Assembly: GCA_963920765.1 (NCBI GenBank)
Contig: OY987250.1
Span: 2,542,001-2,606,000, forward strand
Source of the DNA: Ulota crispa
Lineage: Eukaryota > Streptophyta > Bryopsida > Orthotrichales > Orthotrichaceae
Length of the DNA: 64,000 bases
Reading direction: 5' to 3'
Positions 11,292 through 23,559 of the stretch are shown piece after piece (position 1 is the stretch's first letter; the number at the start of each line of letters is the position of its first letter). Under the pieces are notes generated by a model. It ran no database searches. It was not told the DNA's origin and was given only the letters and a program-made list of their open reading frames with translations. The position numbers were made by a program, and so were the translations under genes.

Positions 11292-12290
11292 GAGCATTTA
11301 GCTTGCTAAAAGGGTTTACTAATTAACTAGTATAGCAATAAAATGATAACAACAAAAAACTAATGTCAAATTGGAATGTTCAACACATTTATTAATGTTT
11401 AGTAGATGAAAATGCCAAATCTCTTCCCAAGCCAACACTAGGTTGGCCAAAATCTACACGAAATAGTACAATTAGGTTGCCTTACTTTGGCAAAGTTACT
11501 TCATGACTCATCCTTGGCCACTTGGAGTTGGAAGGACATGCAACCGTCTCTTTATGCCACATTAATTCCTAGTTTTGTGTAAAGTTTTAGCTCCTTGGCT
11601 TTGGCACTTGATTGCACTCAACCTCTACTTCCTCCATTGTTTATTATAGTAATTATTTACAAAAGTTGGTATAATCTTGGTGATATTTAAATAGTGTAAA
11701 ACGTCAAGAGATTAGTCTAGGGCAACCTAAATGCACTCTTTGGTGTAGTATATTTTATGGATGAAAGTGCACACATTGATGATTCTATCCAATTTCATCC
11801 GCTCTACGCCTCTACCTTGATCAAAAACCAAAAAAAAAACCATGTTCAATGTTGTTAAGGGCATCTTCAATCTAGAGCATGCAACAAACTTGGTTAACGG
11901 CTATTATTAAGCGTTGTTGCATGGCCTTGCCTCGCGCGGACATCACATTGGCTCCTCCTACCCAACACACACTTAGGTAGCAAAACTATAAACTTTGTTT
12001 CTATCATACTTTTGTTAGATGTTAGTTTTTGACAGAATCTCTATTTGTGGCTTGCAAAGTAGTCATCCTTAGCATTGCTCTAACAATAGTATGCAAAGCA
12101 ATTTGAAGGACTCTTGAAGAACACTGCAACTACAATGTGTAGGCTAGGTTTTGCTGCCCCTTTCAAGATCACGTCCCACATGTAAGGTGCATTGGACCAG
12201 GTTTGCAATTCTCAAACTAAGACCCACAGTAAGAGTATTGATGCACAGCTGTTAACCCAACTAGATTGAGGATGCTCTAAGTTGGTAAGG
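11292..12290. other. Intergenic spacer
   Basis: No gene, RNA or clear mobile element was recognised in this 1-kb stretch. Confidence 0.5.
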
Positions 12291-12313
12291 TAGGAGGCTC
12301 TAATTCAACTCAA

Positions 12314-12600
12314 GCTCTAAAATGGATCACCTTCTTTTCAAACATACTATTGTTGTACATGTTGTTTTTTTCATAGCCCTTCAACAGTGTACAGATAATG
12401 TAGATTTGAAGAGGTGATCCATTTTAGATCCTTCTACCATTTCAACTTCAAATTTCCATATCTAATTCTACAAAGCTCCAAAAAATATGAAATAACTCGG
12501 ATTAGATGCCCATTCCTCTTGTCTTTCAAGGAAAATTTACTAAAAAACATTTCAAGAAGTTTCACCTCCCCAACATTTGGTTTCACCCCTTAAGGTAGTG
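12314..12600. repeat. Dispersed repeat with GCTCTAAAA hairpin head, copy 1
   Basis: A hairpin at 12314-12429 (GCTCTAAAATGGATCACCT against AGGTGATCCATTTTAGA) is followed by a conserved tail containing ATTCTACAAAGCTCCAAAA, CTCGGATTAGATGCC and CAAGAAGTTTCACCTC. The same head and tail recur at 12619-12827 and 55224-55498. The tail alone recurs at 13525-13660. The superfamily was not recognised. Confidence 0.7.
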
Positions 12601-12618
12601 TGCTCATATTCCGCTCAT

Positions 12619-12827
12619 GCTCTAAAACCGCTCACCTCCCCAAATGTACCCTGTTGGTACATGTCTTATTCATAGCCTTTCAACAATGTACATGGGATGA
12701 ACGTTTGAGAGGTGGGTGGTTTTAGAGCACCTACGCCCTTCCCACTTCAAAATTTCATAACTAATTCCACAAAGCTCCATAAAATATGAAAACACTTGGG
12801 ATAGATGCCAATTTCAAGAAAAATTTA
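12619..12827. repeat. Dispersed repeat with GCTCTAAAA hairpin head, copy 2, interrupted
   Basis: The head hairpin runs 12619-12728 (GCTCTAAAACCGCTCACCTC / GAGGTGGGTGGTTTTAGAGC). The tail follows and is cut at 12827 by the TA-flanked element that begins at 12828. Confidence 0.7.
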
Positions 12828-13238
12828 AGGTAAGTGCACCCATAAGCGTGGAAATAAGGGTTTTGGAGTAGGTAAAACAATTGCCTAACTTTGAAAAAAA
12901 TACTGAAAGTGAGGAAATGGAAACCAAAAATATTGGCATCAATTTCAAGGTTCCAACTGCAAGCACTTGTTCACAAAAATTTGTCCAAAACCATTGAAAT
13001 TTTAGGAACCATGCGTAAGAGATGCTAATCACAAGGCTTGTTAGTTCTTAAATAGTGAGATGGGTACTCAAAACCTCATGCTAGTCACCCACAACCATCA
13101 CTTCATCACCCATAACCATCACTCAGCCACCCATAACCATCACTCAGCCACCCATAACCATTTGTTTTTTTTATTAATTAGCTCTGCCACTGTTAGGTGA
13201 CGGGCATGGGAACACAATGCTTATGGATGCTGCTACCT
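12828..13238. mobile_element. TA-flanked TIR element, copy 1 (carries an empty TTAA site)
   Basis: The termini are AGGTAAGTGCACCCATAAGC and the inverted complement of AGGTAGCAGCATCCATAAGC, with TA on both sides. This fits a TA target duplication as in Tc1/mariner-like MITEs, but no transposase is present to confirm the superfamily. Inside are tandem 20-22 bp units of CACCCATAACCATCACTCAG (about 13088-13160). The TTAA at 13048-13051 is the unoccupied equivalent of the site holding the MITE at 43616-44544. Sister copies, in opposite orientation, are at 43489-44768 and 61847-62234. Confidence 0.75.
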
Positions 13239-13524
13239 TAATTCCACAAAGAACCTCATATTCAATAAAATGGGAGTTTTCCATTGAAATAAGAGGTAAT
13301 GTACAGGAAAGTCAACAAAAGATTTTATGTCAATTCAACTCGATTTGAGCTAAATTGACATAAAAAATTTCAAATTTTGCTTAAAATTAGAAGGTTTTAC
13401 TACGATTTAGGTTGAATTGACCTAAATTGCAATAAATCTTTTCAAAACTAACTTGAAATTGAAAAGTTTTATGTCTCCTTTGGTTATTCTGGGAGGTGCC
13501 CAATCTCCCATTTTACTGGATATG

Positions 13525-13660
13525 AGATTAAAACTCCAAAAAATATGAAAGAACTTGGATTAGATGGCCATTCCTCTTATCTTTCAAGGAAAATGTACTG
13601 AAAAACATTTCAAGAAGTTTCACCTTTCCAACATTCAGTTTCAGCCCTTACATGCTCCAT
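13525..13660. repeat. Tail fragment of the GCTCTAAAA dispersed repeat
   Basis: It matches the tails at 12430-12600 and 55345-55498, including ACTTGGATTAGATG, TCTTTCAAGGAAAA and TTCAGTTTCAGC. It abuts the GC-rich upstream region of the LOG gene. Confidence 0.65.
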
Positions 13661-13689
13661 TCATGAGCCTCCCTGATCAGAAAACAAAA

Positions 13690-14372
13690 AACGAGAACCC
13701 TGCTGCTAACCAAACCAAAGCGATGTCGGTGACGCAGCCGTCATGAGGCTCCGATGGACAAGGGCGCAGCAAGCAGGCCTCAAGTTGCGTAAAGGCGAGG
13801 GCACAGCGCGTCCCCCGCTCCCGCGTCGTCACGCGTCGCCACTCCATTCTTGGCACATCACCACAGCCTCCCCGCCGCAGCCTCCACTACCCCTGCCTCC
13901 ACTGCCTATCTCGCTCTCTCCGCATTGGTTTCTCTTCCTCGCACCAAATCCCTCGCGCTCCTCTCAAAGCTGCCCCCTTTCCAGCCCTGCAAGGCTGCAA
14001 CATTCTCTGCTCCGTTTCCTCCCCCGTCTCCTTTAAGTTACAAAAGATCAGCACCAAGCTCGCTCACTGGCTCCAGGCAGGGAGCACCAATCCCAGTTCC
14101 ACAGCATCCAGGAGTCCAGGACCCCTCGCCCGCGCTCGATCGCGGCTCACCTGCCTTCCCTTGATCCCTTCCCTTCCCTTAACATTCTTTCACAATAAAT
14201 GAACCCGCTTTAAATCCTTCTCCTCTCCAGGAAGGCAGGAACCCTGAGATGGCGATGCAGCTTCCATCTGTCAGCTTGCCTCACGTGTAACTCCAGCAGT
14301 AAGTTATCTGGTAGTGCCGTTACATTCGCGATCTTTCCCCATCGCCTATCGCCTCTGTTACCCCGGTTGTTT
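13690..14372 (+). promoter_or_regulatory. GC-rich upstream region and probable 5' leader of LOG
   Basis: Base composition shifts abruptly from AT-rich repeats to a GC- and CT-rich tract that continues into LOG exon 1, as is common around plant promoters and 5' leaders. CT-rich blocks (CTCTCTCC, TTCCTCCCCC) lie upstream of the start codon. No single TATA box can be chosen with confidence, so the transcription start is unknown. Long open frames here on both strands reflect GC content. Confidence 0.5.
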
Positions 14373-17300
14373 ATGAAAGTTTCAGTCGGCGAGGAGGCTC
14401 TGGCAAGTTCGATGGGGAAGGCAGGTGCGATGGAGAAGCAGCAAGAGGAGCGTCCATGCAAGAACCCGGTCGACGACGATCCCGACACAGCAAGTGCTGC
14501 CATCGCGTCGTCGAAGCGGTTCAACAGGATCTGCGTCTTCTGCGGAAGCAGTGACGGCAAGAAAGGCATCTTTCGCGAGGTCGCTTTCAACCTGGGCCGC
14601 GAATTGGTCAGTACAAACATATCCCTTGCATCCCTTGCCTTTGCCTTCGCCGGTGCCTTCACCGTTGCCGGTACCGTTGCCGTTGCGTTTCTTGCAAGGA
14701 GGAGTTTGTTTGTTTGCTTGCGCTTCATCATCACTGTAGAGTAGAGTACGTGAAATGAGGAGTCGTGGACTGTTCATTTACGCACGCAGCCGGGGTTCTT
14801 GATTTGCACAGTTGTCGACTGAGAATTCAAACTCTTGGTATCTGCTGCCATTGTCAGTTCTGCTGATGGTTGTCTCTCTATCTCGCTCTCTCTCTCACTC
14901 TCTTGCTTCGGAGATCTTTGTCTTTTGCTACGTAAGCTTAGTTTGAAACTCGGTCCTGGTCTGGTCTCGGTCCTGCTGGGCTCTCTTTTCATTCTGACAA
15001 AGAGAGAAGATGGAGAAGAGAGAATTCAAACGTGAGTGAGTGAACAGCCGCCGGGGGCTGTCACTGTCAGTGTGGGTTTCCTGCCAGGGCGCTCCTGAGT
15101 TCTGACAGTAGTGTACCCCAGTGGTAACTTAAGGTATCAATGAAGTACCTCTAAGTTAGTATCTGGATTTCACTGCCTCTCCAATACAAACTGGCTCTCA
15201 TTCATTTCCCTTTCTTTTTCATTTGGCTATTTTTCTGGCAAGCTATTGCCACCCAGGGACGTACCAGAGATGTACCGACTCTTGTAATAAGGTAGACAGA
15301 CCCATACCAGAGCGTTTAAGGGTTTGGGGGTACTGCAAGGTCTGGGAAAATTTAGGAAAAAAAATCGCAGGGTTAACCTTTCAAAAAGTTATCATGGAAA
15401 GTCATTTTTGGAAAGTTATTTTTGTGGGAAAAAGTATTGTGGAATGTTTTATATTAAAGGGTAAAGTTACAGCTCATAGGACCCTAAAAGCAAGTGTAGA
15501 CTAACAAAAAATGCATGGATGTGTTCCTCTAATGGCTTGACACCTTAACGGTCTCAATTCCATCCCTCCCAAACTAATATATGGTAGGATTTGCTTGTGC
15601 AAGTAGTGTTCACAGCTCCATTTTGGGTTCATGAGTGTATGGTGAACACCCCAAATCTAGGGTGCAAAATTGAGAGCCGCTCGGGAATGGGTATGTCTTA
15701 TGAGTATGCCTTGCACAAGCTTCACTACGTATCTCTTTTCAAGAGACTTTTCACCCTCCCTTTTTCTATTTTTTACTCTCCCTCCCTTCCTCAAATTCCT
15801 CAAATTTTCTTCAATGCCTTTTCATCTCCTCCCTTTTGGATGACTGAGAAACCCCAATGCTTGACAATCAATACTTATACTAATAGAGAATTGTAAAAGA
15901 GAATTTAGAAAAAAACTCCAATGACTTTTCACTCTCCCTTGGGATGCCTACTTGTCTCCCTTCCCCCTCTCCAATAAAACTTGTGATGTTGATAGAGAGT
16001 GATTAACGTTATATTCGTTAATTTGGGAAAGACGATACATTTTGGGACTTTCAAATTTTGGTCTAAAAGTTTTAGGAGGCCTCTTAAAACCAAACTCAAC
16101 GTTTTTTTGGGTATACGTGTCCTCACATGAGAGGAGGAATTTGTGAGGGAAAAAATCTTAGTGGCTCAAACTAAATTTGATACCTTCAAATTTGATTTAA
16201 GCTAACTTTTTGGGTTTAAGATGGAGTACAAAATGAGACACCTATTTTTCCCAATTTACCTAATATGGTGTTGATTATATCATGAGACGAGACAACCCAC
16301 TTTTTAAAATATAAATGTAGTGATCATATCATGAGATAAGACAACCCACTCTTTATAATATAGATGTACCGATGGGCTGCAACTTGGCTTTTTTTTTCTC
16401 AATCATCCCTTGTGTAATTTTCCCAATTAGCTCAAGTGGCTAAAACCACTGCTGATCGTGCTAACACCACTGCTAAATGTGCTAAAACCACTGCTGATTG
16501 TGCTAAACCACTGCTAATTGTGCTAAAACATTCAACTTTAACACTGATGTTCACGGTTTTTGTAGGAATGGTGTACAAGGTTTTGGTTAATTTAGCCACA
16601 TTGTAAATGTTGGTAGTGCTAACCAAGGGTGGTCATGGATGCAGGTGAGCAGGAAAATTGACCTGGTATACGGTGGGGGCAGGAATGGACTCATGGGCCA
16701 AGTAGCTCAAACGGTGCACGACGGAGGTGGTCACGTTGTTGGGTACATGCTCCCATTTCCGTCTCTCTCCCCCCTCCCCCCCCAACTCAACTCCTTCTGG
16801 TTCAAAATTAAAACACTTCTAGTAAATACCTTACCCTTTTTACTGAAAATTTTGAGCTTAATGGCCATTCTCCTCGGCGTTGCAAGCATTTGAGTGAGAC
16901 AGAGCTTGGCTAGAACCCACTTCCTCTCCTCCCCAGGACACGTGGAGGGAATGGATTCGCCCCTTTTCCATTATTCGGAGTGTCATTCTATCCTTAAATT
17001 ACAGTTCTGGAGGTGACACGTGGACGTCGTCATGTTGCATTGGAAAAAAATTCAGGATATGCATGACCTTAGACAGAGATTGGTGTTTAATTAGAGCTAC
17101 TTAGAAACTTGTTGTTTACCCTGGTGTTTTTTCGTTTTTCGGCAAAGTACAGAGCGAAGTTAAATGACCGATAGTTTGTTCAGTGTGTGAGAATATAAGG
17201 TCCTTTTTTGAAATTGGCTCTGATTTGTGAGGATTTGTGCATGCTTTAGTTTTGAGGATTTGACACGAACGGTATTTGGTTGGGGTTGGATGTTTCTGGG

Positions 17301-20035
17301 TGGTTGGCAGTGTCATACCCAAGGCGTTGATTGACCAAGAGGTCAGCTTGTTTTATTTTCTGCTTAATCCATTTCTTGGAAAACCCTGATAATAGAACAC
17401 TCATGGAAATTTGCTTCATGGAAAACTGCCACAAAAAATGAAATATGGAAGCGTCGTTATTATCTAGATTTTTGTTCTCAGCAGCTGCTTCAAAGTTGCT
17501 GAAAGCTTTGCCTAGAAAGGCTGAAAATACTGCCAATTTGACAAGTATTGCATAACTTGCTTTCTCTTTTATAAGAAGAAGAGAAGAGCATTGCTCTTAG
17601 TGATTTATGCTAGTCATAACTAGCGGCCCAATGCGTCTTTTGAACTGGACCCAAACTCAACAAGGATCATATGTCATAACCCCCATTTACATATTGTTCA
17701 TATGCCATAACCCTCCATATAATTATTGTAAGCTACAAGGTTGTGGCTCGACTTGGTTAGGGTTTAGGATTTAGGGCTTGTGGCTTTAATATTTCACCAT
17801 GTTGGGACAGATTTCGGGCGAACCAATAGGAAAGTTGGTGGTGGTGAGTGACATGCATCAAAGAAAAGCAGAAATGGGTCGTCAAGCTGATGCTTTCATT
17901 GCCCTCCCAGGTACACACCAATCTCTCCATAGAATTAGTAGCAAGAGAAAGGGAAAGAAAGCTCCCTAAGTTTTGTTCACCTAATGTTTTGGGTTTTGTT
18001 CAACTAATGTATTTTGAAAGGAGTTGCAAACACTTGGGGCCACAACGATTAACTCATGCCCTCTTGTACTTTCACAGTCTTTTTTTGTTGCCATAGAGCG
18101 CCTCATATCTTGGATTTAGGAGCAAAAGCATTGTTACTCACCCAACCATGATACACTCCTTGCGCAAGCATTGCTCATTTCCGTTGTTAGCTCTCTAGCT
18201 CATATATCCTTGGATAGGGGGACATTTGCACCACTACTGAACAATTTAATGTTTTAGGCAAGTGTGCCAACCATTTGTCTTACAAATTATGATGACAAAA
18301 TGCATGCAGGTGGGTATGGCACATTGGAGGAGTTACTAGAGGTCATCACATGGTCCCAACTTGGCATTCATGAGAAGCCAGTAAGCTTTTTCTTTTTCTT
18401 TTTTTCTTTAAAAACTTAACCCCTTCTTAACGCCATACTTATTTCTCAAATACCTTAAGAAACACAAATACTCATGTCACAAGGAACTCTCAACACCATA
18501 TTCGTTAAATTGGGAAAAAGGGTACATTTTGGGACTTTTGCAGGTTGTACATGATCATGTACAACCAAGCTAGCAGCATTTTTTTTGGTACATGTGCCCT
18601 CACTTGAGAGGAGGAATTTGCGAGGGAAAAAATCTTAGTGGCTCAAACTAAATCTGATACCTTCAAATCTGGTTCAAGGTGAAGTACAAAGTGGGACCTC
18701 TTTTTTTCCCAATTTAACGAATATGGTGTTTCTCATAATATATTGTGTTTGTGTTTGATTGGTTTAGGTGGGATTGCTTAACGTGGATGGTTACTACAAC
18801 CCCCTGTTGGCTCTCTTTGACAAGGCCGTGGAAGAGGGCTTTCTCAAGTTCCCAGACCGGAGCATCGTCGTTTCTGCAAGAACCCCAACTGAGCTGCTTG
18901 ACAAGCTAGAGGTATGTAAGGGGTACTTATATCCTTGGTCATTATTACTTGAAAAAATATACTTATATCCTTAGTCATTAATACTTGGAATATATAAAGC
19001 CTCATGTGTCCGTCTGTCACGCAATACAATTCTCTATTGACATTTGACACCAGAAATTCAATATTCTTTACTATAAAGCATTGGGTGTTTGTTTGTCATC
19101 CAAAATCTGAAATTCAAAAAGAGGGGGAGTTGTGAAATGTAAAGGGGAGGAGAGAGGAAGAAGCAGGGAAAAGGAGAGAGCAAAAAAAACGTGTGCAAGG
19201 GAGAATATTTGTTTGTTGGTTCTTTAGGTCTTGTGTTTTCATGTTGGGTTCTTTGCTCTTAGAACACAAAGAGGCTCTTCCCATCACTCGTAAACAAATT
19301 GTTTTGGCCACTAAGGTTTCTAGAGATCACTTTTGAGTTGATTATACACCCCTTTTGAAGGAATATAAGGGAGGAACATTCCTTTCTCCCGTGAGTCACA
19401 AGCAATTCTCCATAGAAAGGAAAAATATATGCAATGCTATGACACGATTTAGTACTCAACCAAAGTATTATTGAAAACATACCAAATGACTTTTTGGAAC
19501 TTTAAGAATGGTTCGTAATAATTCATAACAAAATGTGAAATGTAGTACTTTTCATGCAAAAATAAGGCATGATATTTTTGCACAATAGCCATTGAGAGAC
19601 CTTTTTCATGTGAACAACCAAAACTTTGTATTTGATTAACCATAATAATAAAAACAAAAATAAAATAAAATAAAAAGCACATCTCAATGAGACACTAGCA
19701 GAAGCACCATGTTTGTTGTTTCTTTTGTTGATATTAGTTGTTGGTGCTTGCTATGCTAAGCATTCACCATTAGAATTTTATTAGGATTTTCATATGTTCA
19801 ATAGAATACAAAGTAAAAATTTCAGTAAGCCTTCAAATTTTATTGATGTGATATTACAGAGGGCCTTGTGATTTTAGTACTACGATTGTTCGTTGTTTTT
19901 TTTTTCTTGTTGATATTGCTTGTTGTGTGTATGCAGGCTTATACACCAATTGCAAATCAAAGGGTCCCAAAGCTTTGTTGGGAAGATGCGGAACGCCTTG
20001 TATATGCACCTGCTGTTTCTAATACAGCACTATAA
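14373..20035 (+). CDS. LOG: LOG: cytokinin riboside 5'-monophosphate phosphoribohydrolase, 7 exons
   Basis: The inferred CDS joins 14373-14606, 16645-16742, 17311-17341, 17811-17910, 18310-18380, 18768-18911 and 19937-20035, giving 258 aa. All introns are GT-AG and the phases agree. The family removes ribose-phosphate from cytokinin nucleotides to release active cytokinin bases, usually in cytosol and nucleus. Seen: [13 protein letters not shown] at the start of the fold, GGGRNGLMG (about residues 88-96), [10 protein letters not shown] from a 31-nt microexon, [20 protein letters not shown], the signature PGGYGTLEE (about 154-162), and [14 protein letters not shown]. The Arg of MHQRK and Glu of GTLEE, catalytic in the family, are present. 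The N-terminal extension of about 50 residues before RICVFCGS is longer than usual. The first in-frame ATG was taken; ATGs at 14415 and 14433 are alternatives. Two 4-bp-TSD MITEs sit in introns 1 and 5. Confidence 0.93.
14875..14905. repeat. CT-rich microsatellite in LOG intron 1
   Basis: An imperfect run of CTCTCT units lies just downstream of exon 1. Confidence 0.6.
16005..16272. mobile_element. TIR MITE with 4-bp target duplication GATT, copy A (LOG intron 1)
   Basis: It starts AACGTTATATTCGTTAATTT and ends with the inverted complement of AACACCATATTAGGTAAATT. It is 268 bp and flanked by GATT at 16001-16004 and 16273-16276. The interior (GAGGAATTTGTGAGGGAAAA, AATCTTAGTGGCTCAAAC) is shared with 18492-18730 and 47724-47971. 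Random 4-bp duplications exclude Tc1/mariner, PIF/Harbinger and hAT. Sola- or Chapaev-like elements make 4-bp duplications, but no transposase is present to decide. Confidence 0.85.
16273..16376. repeat. Two-copy tandem duplication, about 50 bp unit
   Basis: ATATCATGAGACGAGACAAC...ATATAAATGTA is followed by ATATCATGAGATAAGACAAC...ATATAGATGTA. Similar wording recurs near 50740-50790. Confidence 0.6.
16439..16532. repeat. Tandem repeat, about 23-bp unit, four copies (LOG intron 1)
   Basis: Variants of GCTAAAACCACTGCTGATTGT repeat four times. A single related unit occurs near 24590-24630. Confidence 0.75.
18492..18730. mobile_element. TIR MITE with 4-bp target duplication TCTC, copy B (LOG intron 5)
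   Basis: Near-perfect terminal inverted repeats of about 28 bp begin AACACCATATTCGTTAAATT. The 239-bp element is flanked by TCTC at 18488-18491 and 18731-18734. It ends only 37 bp before LOG exon 6, so it lies close to that exon's acceptor. Confidence 0.88.
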
Positions 20036-20140
20036 CAAATCTGGGCCTACTTTTGCTTATTTATTTCCTTATGAGATCTTTTTTTTCCCCAAAAATCTGA
20101 TTTTTTTTCTTTCAACTTTTTGAAATTTTGAACCTTTTTC

Positions 20141-20243
20141 AGAGGCAAAGAGTGAGCGTTACAATGCTGAAGACGCATTATACATTGAGAAGACCATGAA
20201 GGACAAGCCTGGTTGGCAAATTTCTGGCTCAACTATAAAAACA
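20141..20243 (+). other. Exon-like open segment downstream of LOG, unidentified
   Basis: A pyrimidine-rich tract ending TTTTTCAG precedes an open stretch reading AKSERYNAEDALYIEKTM and then KDKPGWQISGS. Its mixed hydrophilic composition is more protein-like than the surrounding AT-rich DNA. It lies 105 bp after the LOG stop. It could be a stray exon of an unrecognised or decayed gene. No convincing donor or partner exons were found. Confidence 0.3.
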
Positions 20244-22771
20244 AAGGTGTTTGAAAAAGAGCAAACATTTATATATAAACAGAATTTAATGTTTTTAGAA
20301 GTCCAGGGGAACTTTAGGTTTTACTTGCCATGTTGCAAGACTTTGCTTGTACTGTACATAAAAAAAGTGCTCATGAATACCAATTTTGTTGAAACCTATT
20401 GCTTGTGCTCTTTGGAAAAGTGATCAAATTGGATACCCCTCTCGTTGCGCAATTTTACTAGCATTTGTTTTTGTTGGGTGTTGCCGCTTCTGCATAAATA
20501 TTAAACTCATTGCTTTAATTTTAGTCAAAATTGTTTATATTAAATGCCACAGTCGAAGAAGACATTTTGTCAACTCCATATGAGTCCGTTGACATTGGAT
20601 TTGGTTGTTTATATACAAAAATATTCATTGCTTATGTTGCTAGCTTAATTTAATTGAAATGCTCTTTCATATGGCATGATGCACTTTTTGTTTGTTACAA
20701 ATTGTTGCAAGCATGTCTTCTTAACTCGTAAAATTGTCCTTTGTGATGTTTTTATGAAATCAATGTTTGGAGTACTTTGAGATGAAACATGGCTCAATTT
20801 AATAAAGCTTGTATTCAAAAAATCCATGTTGCTATAAAAAAAGGTGTATGCCATAGGTAATTTTAAATTTTAGTACATTAGCTACTGTATGTGTTTAGCA
20901 ACTTGGACTGATTATGAAAACCACATTGAGAGATTTTTGTATTCCTTTGAAAAGCATGCATTGTGTTCTTTTTAAGTAATTTCTAAGTGGGGAAACATGT
21001 CTAACTAGGTTTGTAAATATGGATAGCATGTACTGTACAGGGAGGGCGTTTTTCTAGGAAATCTCAAGAATCCAAATGTTGTGCTGTGCTCTAGTTCCTT
21101 GAGCTCTTTACAACAAGAGCATGCTTTGAGTAATTGAGATTGAGTTGGTTATTTAGTTTTTAATATAAATTTTGTATGAACTTGAGACTTTTTGGGACTT
21201 AAGATGATTGCCTTAATCACCGTACTTTGTCTTATATTTAATTTTGAAAACGCGTTATAAATAGCCAATAATAGTATTATTTGGGAATTTGAATTGCTAC
21301 ATATACATGTGTATATGTGTGAGGGAGATTAGATATTATTTAAAACAAAGGTCTCATTTTGGCTTTAGGCAATGCAATTTTGAGACTCAAAAAATCTTCA
21401 ATCAACATAAATTGCTTTGAGAGGGCTTGCACCAATATAAACAATAGTAGATAGTTCCATTTTAATTCAATGGATAGTGCAAGGTGAATGTTCATATACT
21501 TTTCACCAAGTGGTATTTACATCCTTGTCAATAAGATAGAATAACTCAAAAACAAAAAATGTACCCTAAAGTCAAAAGTATAATAAATTTATATAATACA
21601 GAAAGTTTCATTGCATAACTCTAAATCTTAGAATTTGGATATAAAGGTCAAAACTTGGGAGATCTACCAACTGAACCTTGACTTTTTGGATTACATACAA
21701 TATTCAAATGTTAATTTTCAACCTCACCTAAGTTTGATTGCAATTTCTTTATAAATGACCATAATATTATGTGTTACCATTGCAAAATTAAGTCTATATC
21801 AGAAGTTTGCTAGGCAACTAACACTTGCTAGTTTTGTCCTTAAATAGCCTTAGTACCAGTAGTACTATGAGCTTTTGGAATAATTTTTTTAATAAAATAA
21901 AATATGGATAATTTGTAAAGCACTTAAAATAGCACACTTGTGAAATTTCAAACATAGAAAAAAAAAAAACTAAAAGTTATGTACAAAAATAGAGAGACCA
22001 AAAACACTAAGAAAAAGGACATTTTGCTTTTTGTTTTTTAGAAAATAATAAAAAAATTCAATAAAAGGGCCATTTTTCCTAACCTGAAGGTGCTCCTTTT
22101 CCATCAAATTCATTTCTAGGAAAAATAAATTGTGTTCTGTGCACTTGCGCAAAAGTAGTGCACTTTGAGCACATGTAGAAGGTGGATATTTTACTAATTT
22201 TGAAAAATCTTTTGTAGGATTGTGTAACTTTAGTACAAGAACTTATTTGTGAATTTTGGCCTTTAGATTTGCATCTTAGGGTCAAAAATAGTACTCAAAA
22301 CTCCCAAAATGGCCAAAGTAGATACCTAATTGGGGGTTATTTAAAAATAGCAAACTAATTTTGTAAAAAATGAAAAAATCACAAAGTATTTGTAACTCTT
22401 ACATGTACCTTCACTTTAAATTTAAGTAAGAAAAAGTTTATGACACAAAAGTTATAGCCCAAAATCCAACAACCAAAGACCAAGGAGACAAAAAATAGTA
22501 CAAGTGTTTCTTGCAATCGTTCTCTTAAATTCAACCAAGAACACAAATACGTGAGTTAATGCTGATAACAAGAGTTAAGACAAGACATAGCATTTGATCT
22601 ATGACAGTTCTAGTATCTTCCACCTTTGTCTATTGTAATAAAAGTCACTAAGAATTTAAGTTTAATGAGAAAACAACAAGAGATCATGGTTGTACATTTT
22701 GGGCACCATTAGTCACTATAGTCTACAAATCATTGAAATTCAAGTAGAGTTGTATTGTAAAATCCTCAAAC
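20244..22771. other. AT-rich intergenic spacer
   Basis: No gene, RNA or complete mobile element was recognised. Open frames are short and rich in Lys, Phe and Asn as expected of AT-rich DNA. Confidence 0.55.
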
Positions 22772-23559
22772 TTAACCCCTGAGCGCCCCAGCACCTCATA
22801 TATTGCCTCCTACTATTTTCAATCCCTCTTTTGAGGGACTAAATCTAACTTTTTGGTCTTACTTTACATTACAATTATGAAGGCATTCAAGTTGTCCATG
22901 CCAATGGAGTAATGGCAAGGAAAGCCAAATGTTGTACAAGCGCTACAAGAGATTTGATTGCCAGGTGAAAACATCATATGGGGAGTAGTGGCACTGTACA
23001 GGGCATGCTGGCAAGTAGCGTTTTACAGGGTACAACCGGTCAATATCCCTTGCAAGCTTCCTTGAGTAAGCTTTGTGGTAGCGGGAAAGTTGTTAGCAAG
23101 GGTTCAAGCATTTTTTAAGACCCTTATTATGGCAACCGTCACCAACTATGCTGGTCATTGTTTTCCGTGCAATAGCTATTTGAAGTCCTAAAACTTGACA
23201 TAAAAAGTAGTGCAATCTTCAATAATTTACAAGTGTGTGCGTTCACATCTAATCTTGCTACTCACAAAATTTGAGATGAATCCAGGGCTTATAGAATTTT
23301 GTAAAAATCATCAAATAGCAACTACCTACCAAAAAATGAGATTTTGTCATCACATGTTGTTTGATCAAATGTTATAATCTCCCATCTCTCGCGCTGAATT
23401 TTTCCCAAAATTTGCAAACCATTCTCTAAGTAGGTACTCCACTACTTTTGATGGTCAATTTTTGTGGATCATCCGATTGACCAAGATACAATGCATCAAA
23501 ATGGTCGGTTTCCAAAAACCTTGATTTTTGTGAAAACGGCCTAAGCGCTCAGGGGTTAA
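22772..23559. mobile_element. piggyBac-like MITE, GAGCGC subfamily, complete copy
   Basis: The element is 788 bp, starts TTAACCCCTGAGCGCCCCAG and ends CTAAGCGCTCAGGGGTTAA, a 15-bp perfect inverted repeat including TTAA on both sides. Its interior aligns with 41481-42186 and with 45870-46535. Shared phrases include TTCACATCTAATCTTGCTA and CCAAAAAATGAGATTTTG. No transposase coding was seen. It serves as an unoccupied reference for the CACTA insertion at 41627-41756. Confidence 0.85.

Noticed and set aside
10780-11326. Several overlapping frames of 60-125 codons rich in His, Met, Pro and Cys
   Set aside because: All lie on a short-period minisatellite and mirror its repeat on both strands.
13743-14164. 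Pro/Ser/Leu-rich frames upstream of LOG
   Set aside because: The GC- and CT-rich composition explains the lack of stops; no domain or conserved motif is visible, and the region fits a promoter and leader.
14210-14777. Minus-strand frames of 131-174 codons over LOG exon 1
   Set aside because: They are antisense shadows of the GC-rich exon; the plus strand carries the family motif [11 protein letters not shown].
17800-17810. The ATG of CACCATGTTGGGACAG as a LOG exon start
   Set aside because: The upstream frame hits a stop, and using GGGACAG as the acceptor links in phase to the microexon and restores the conserved family sequence.
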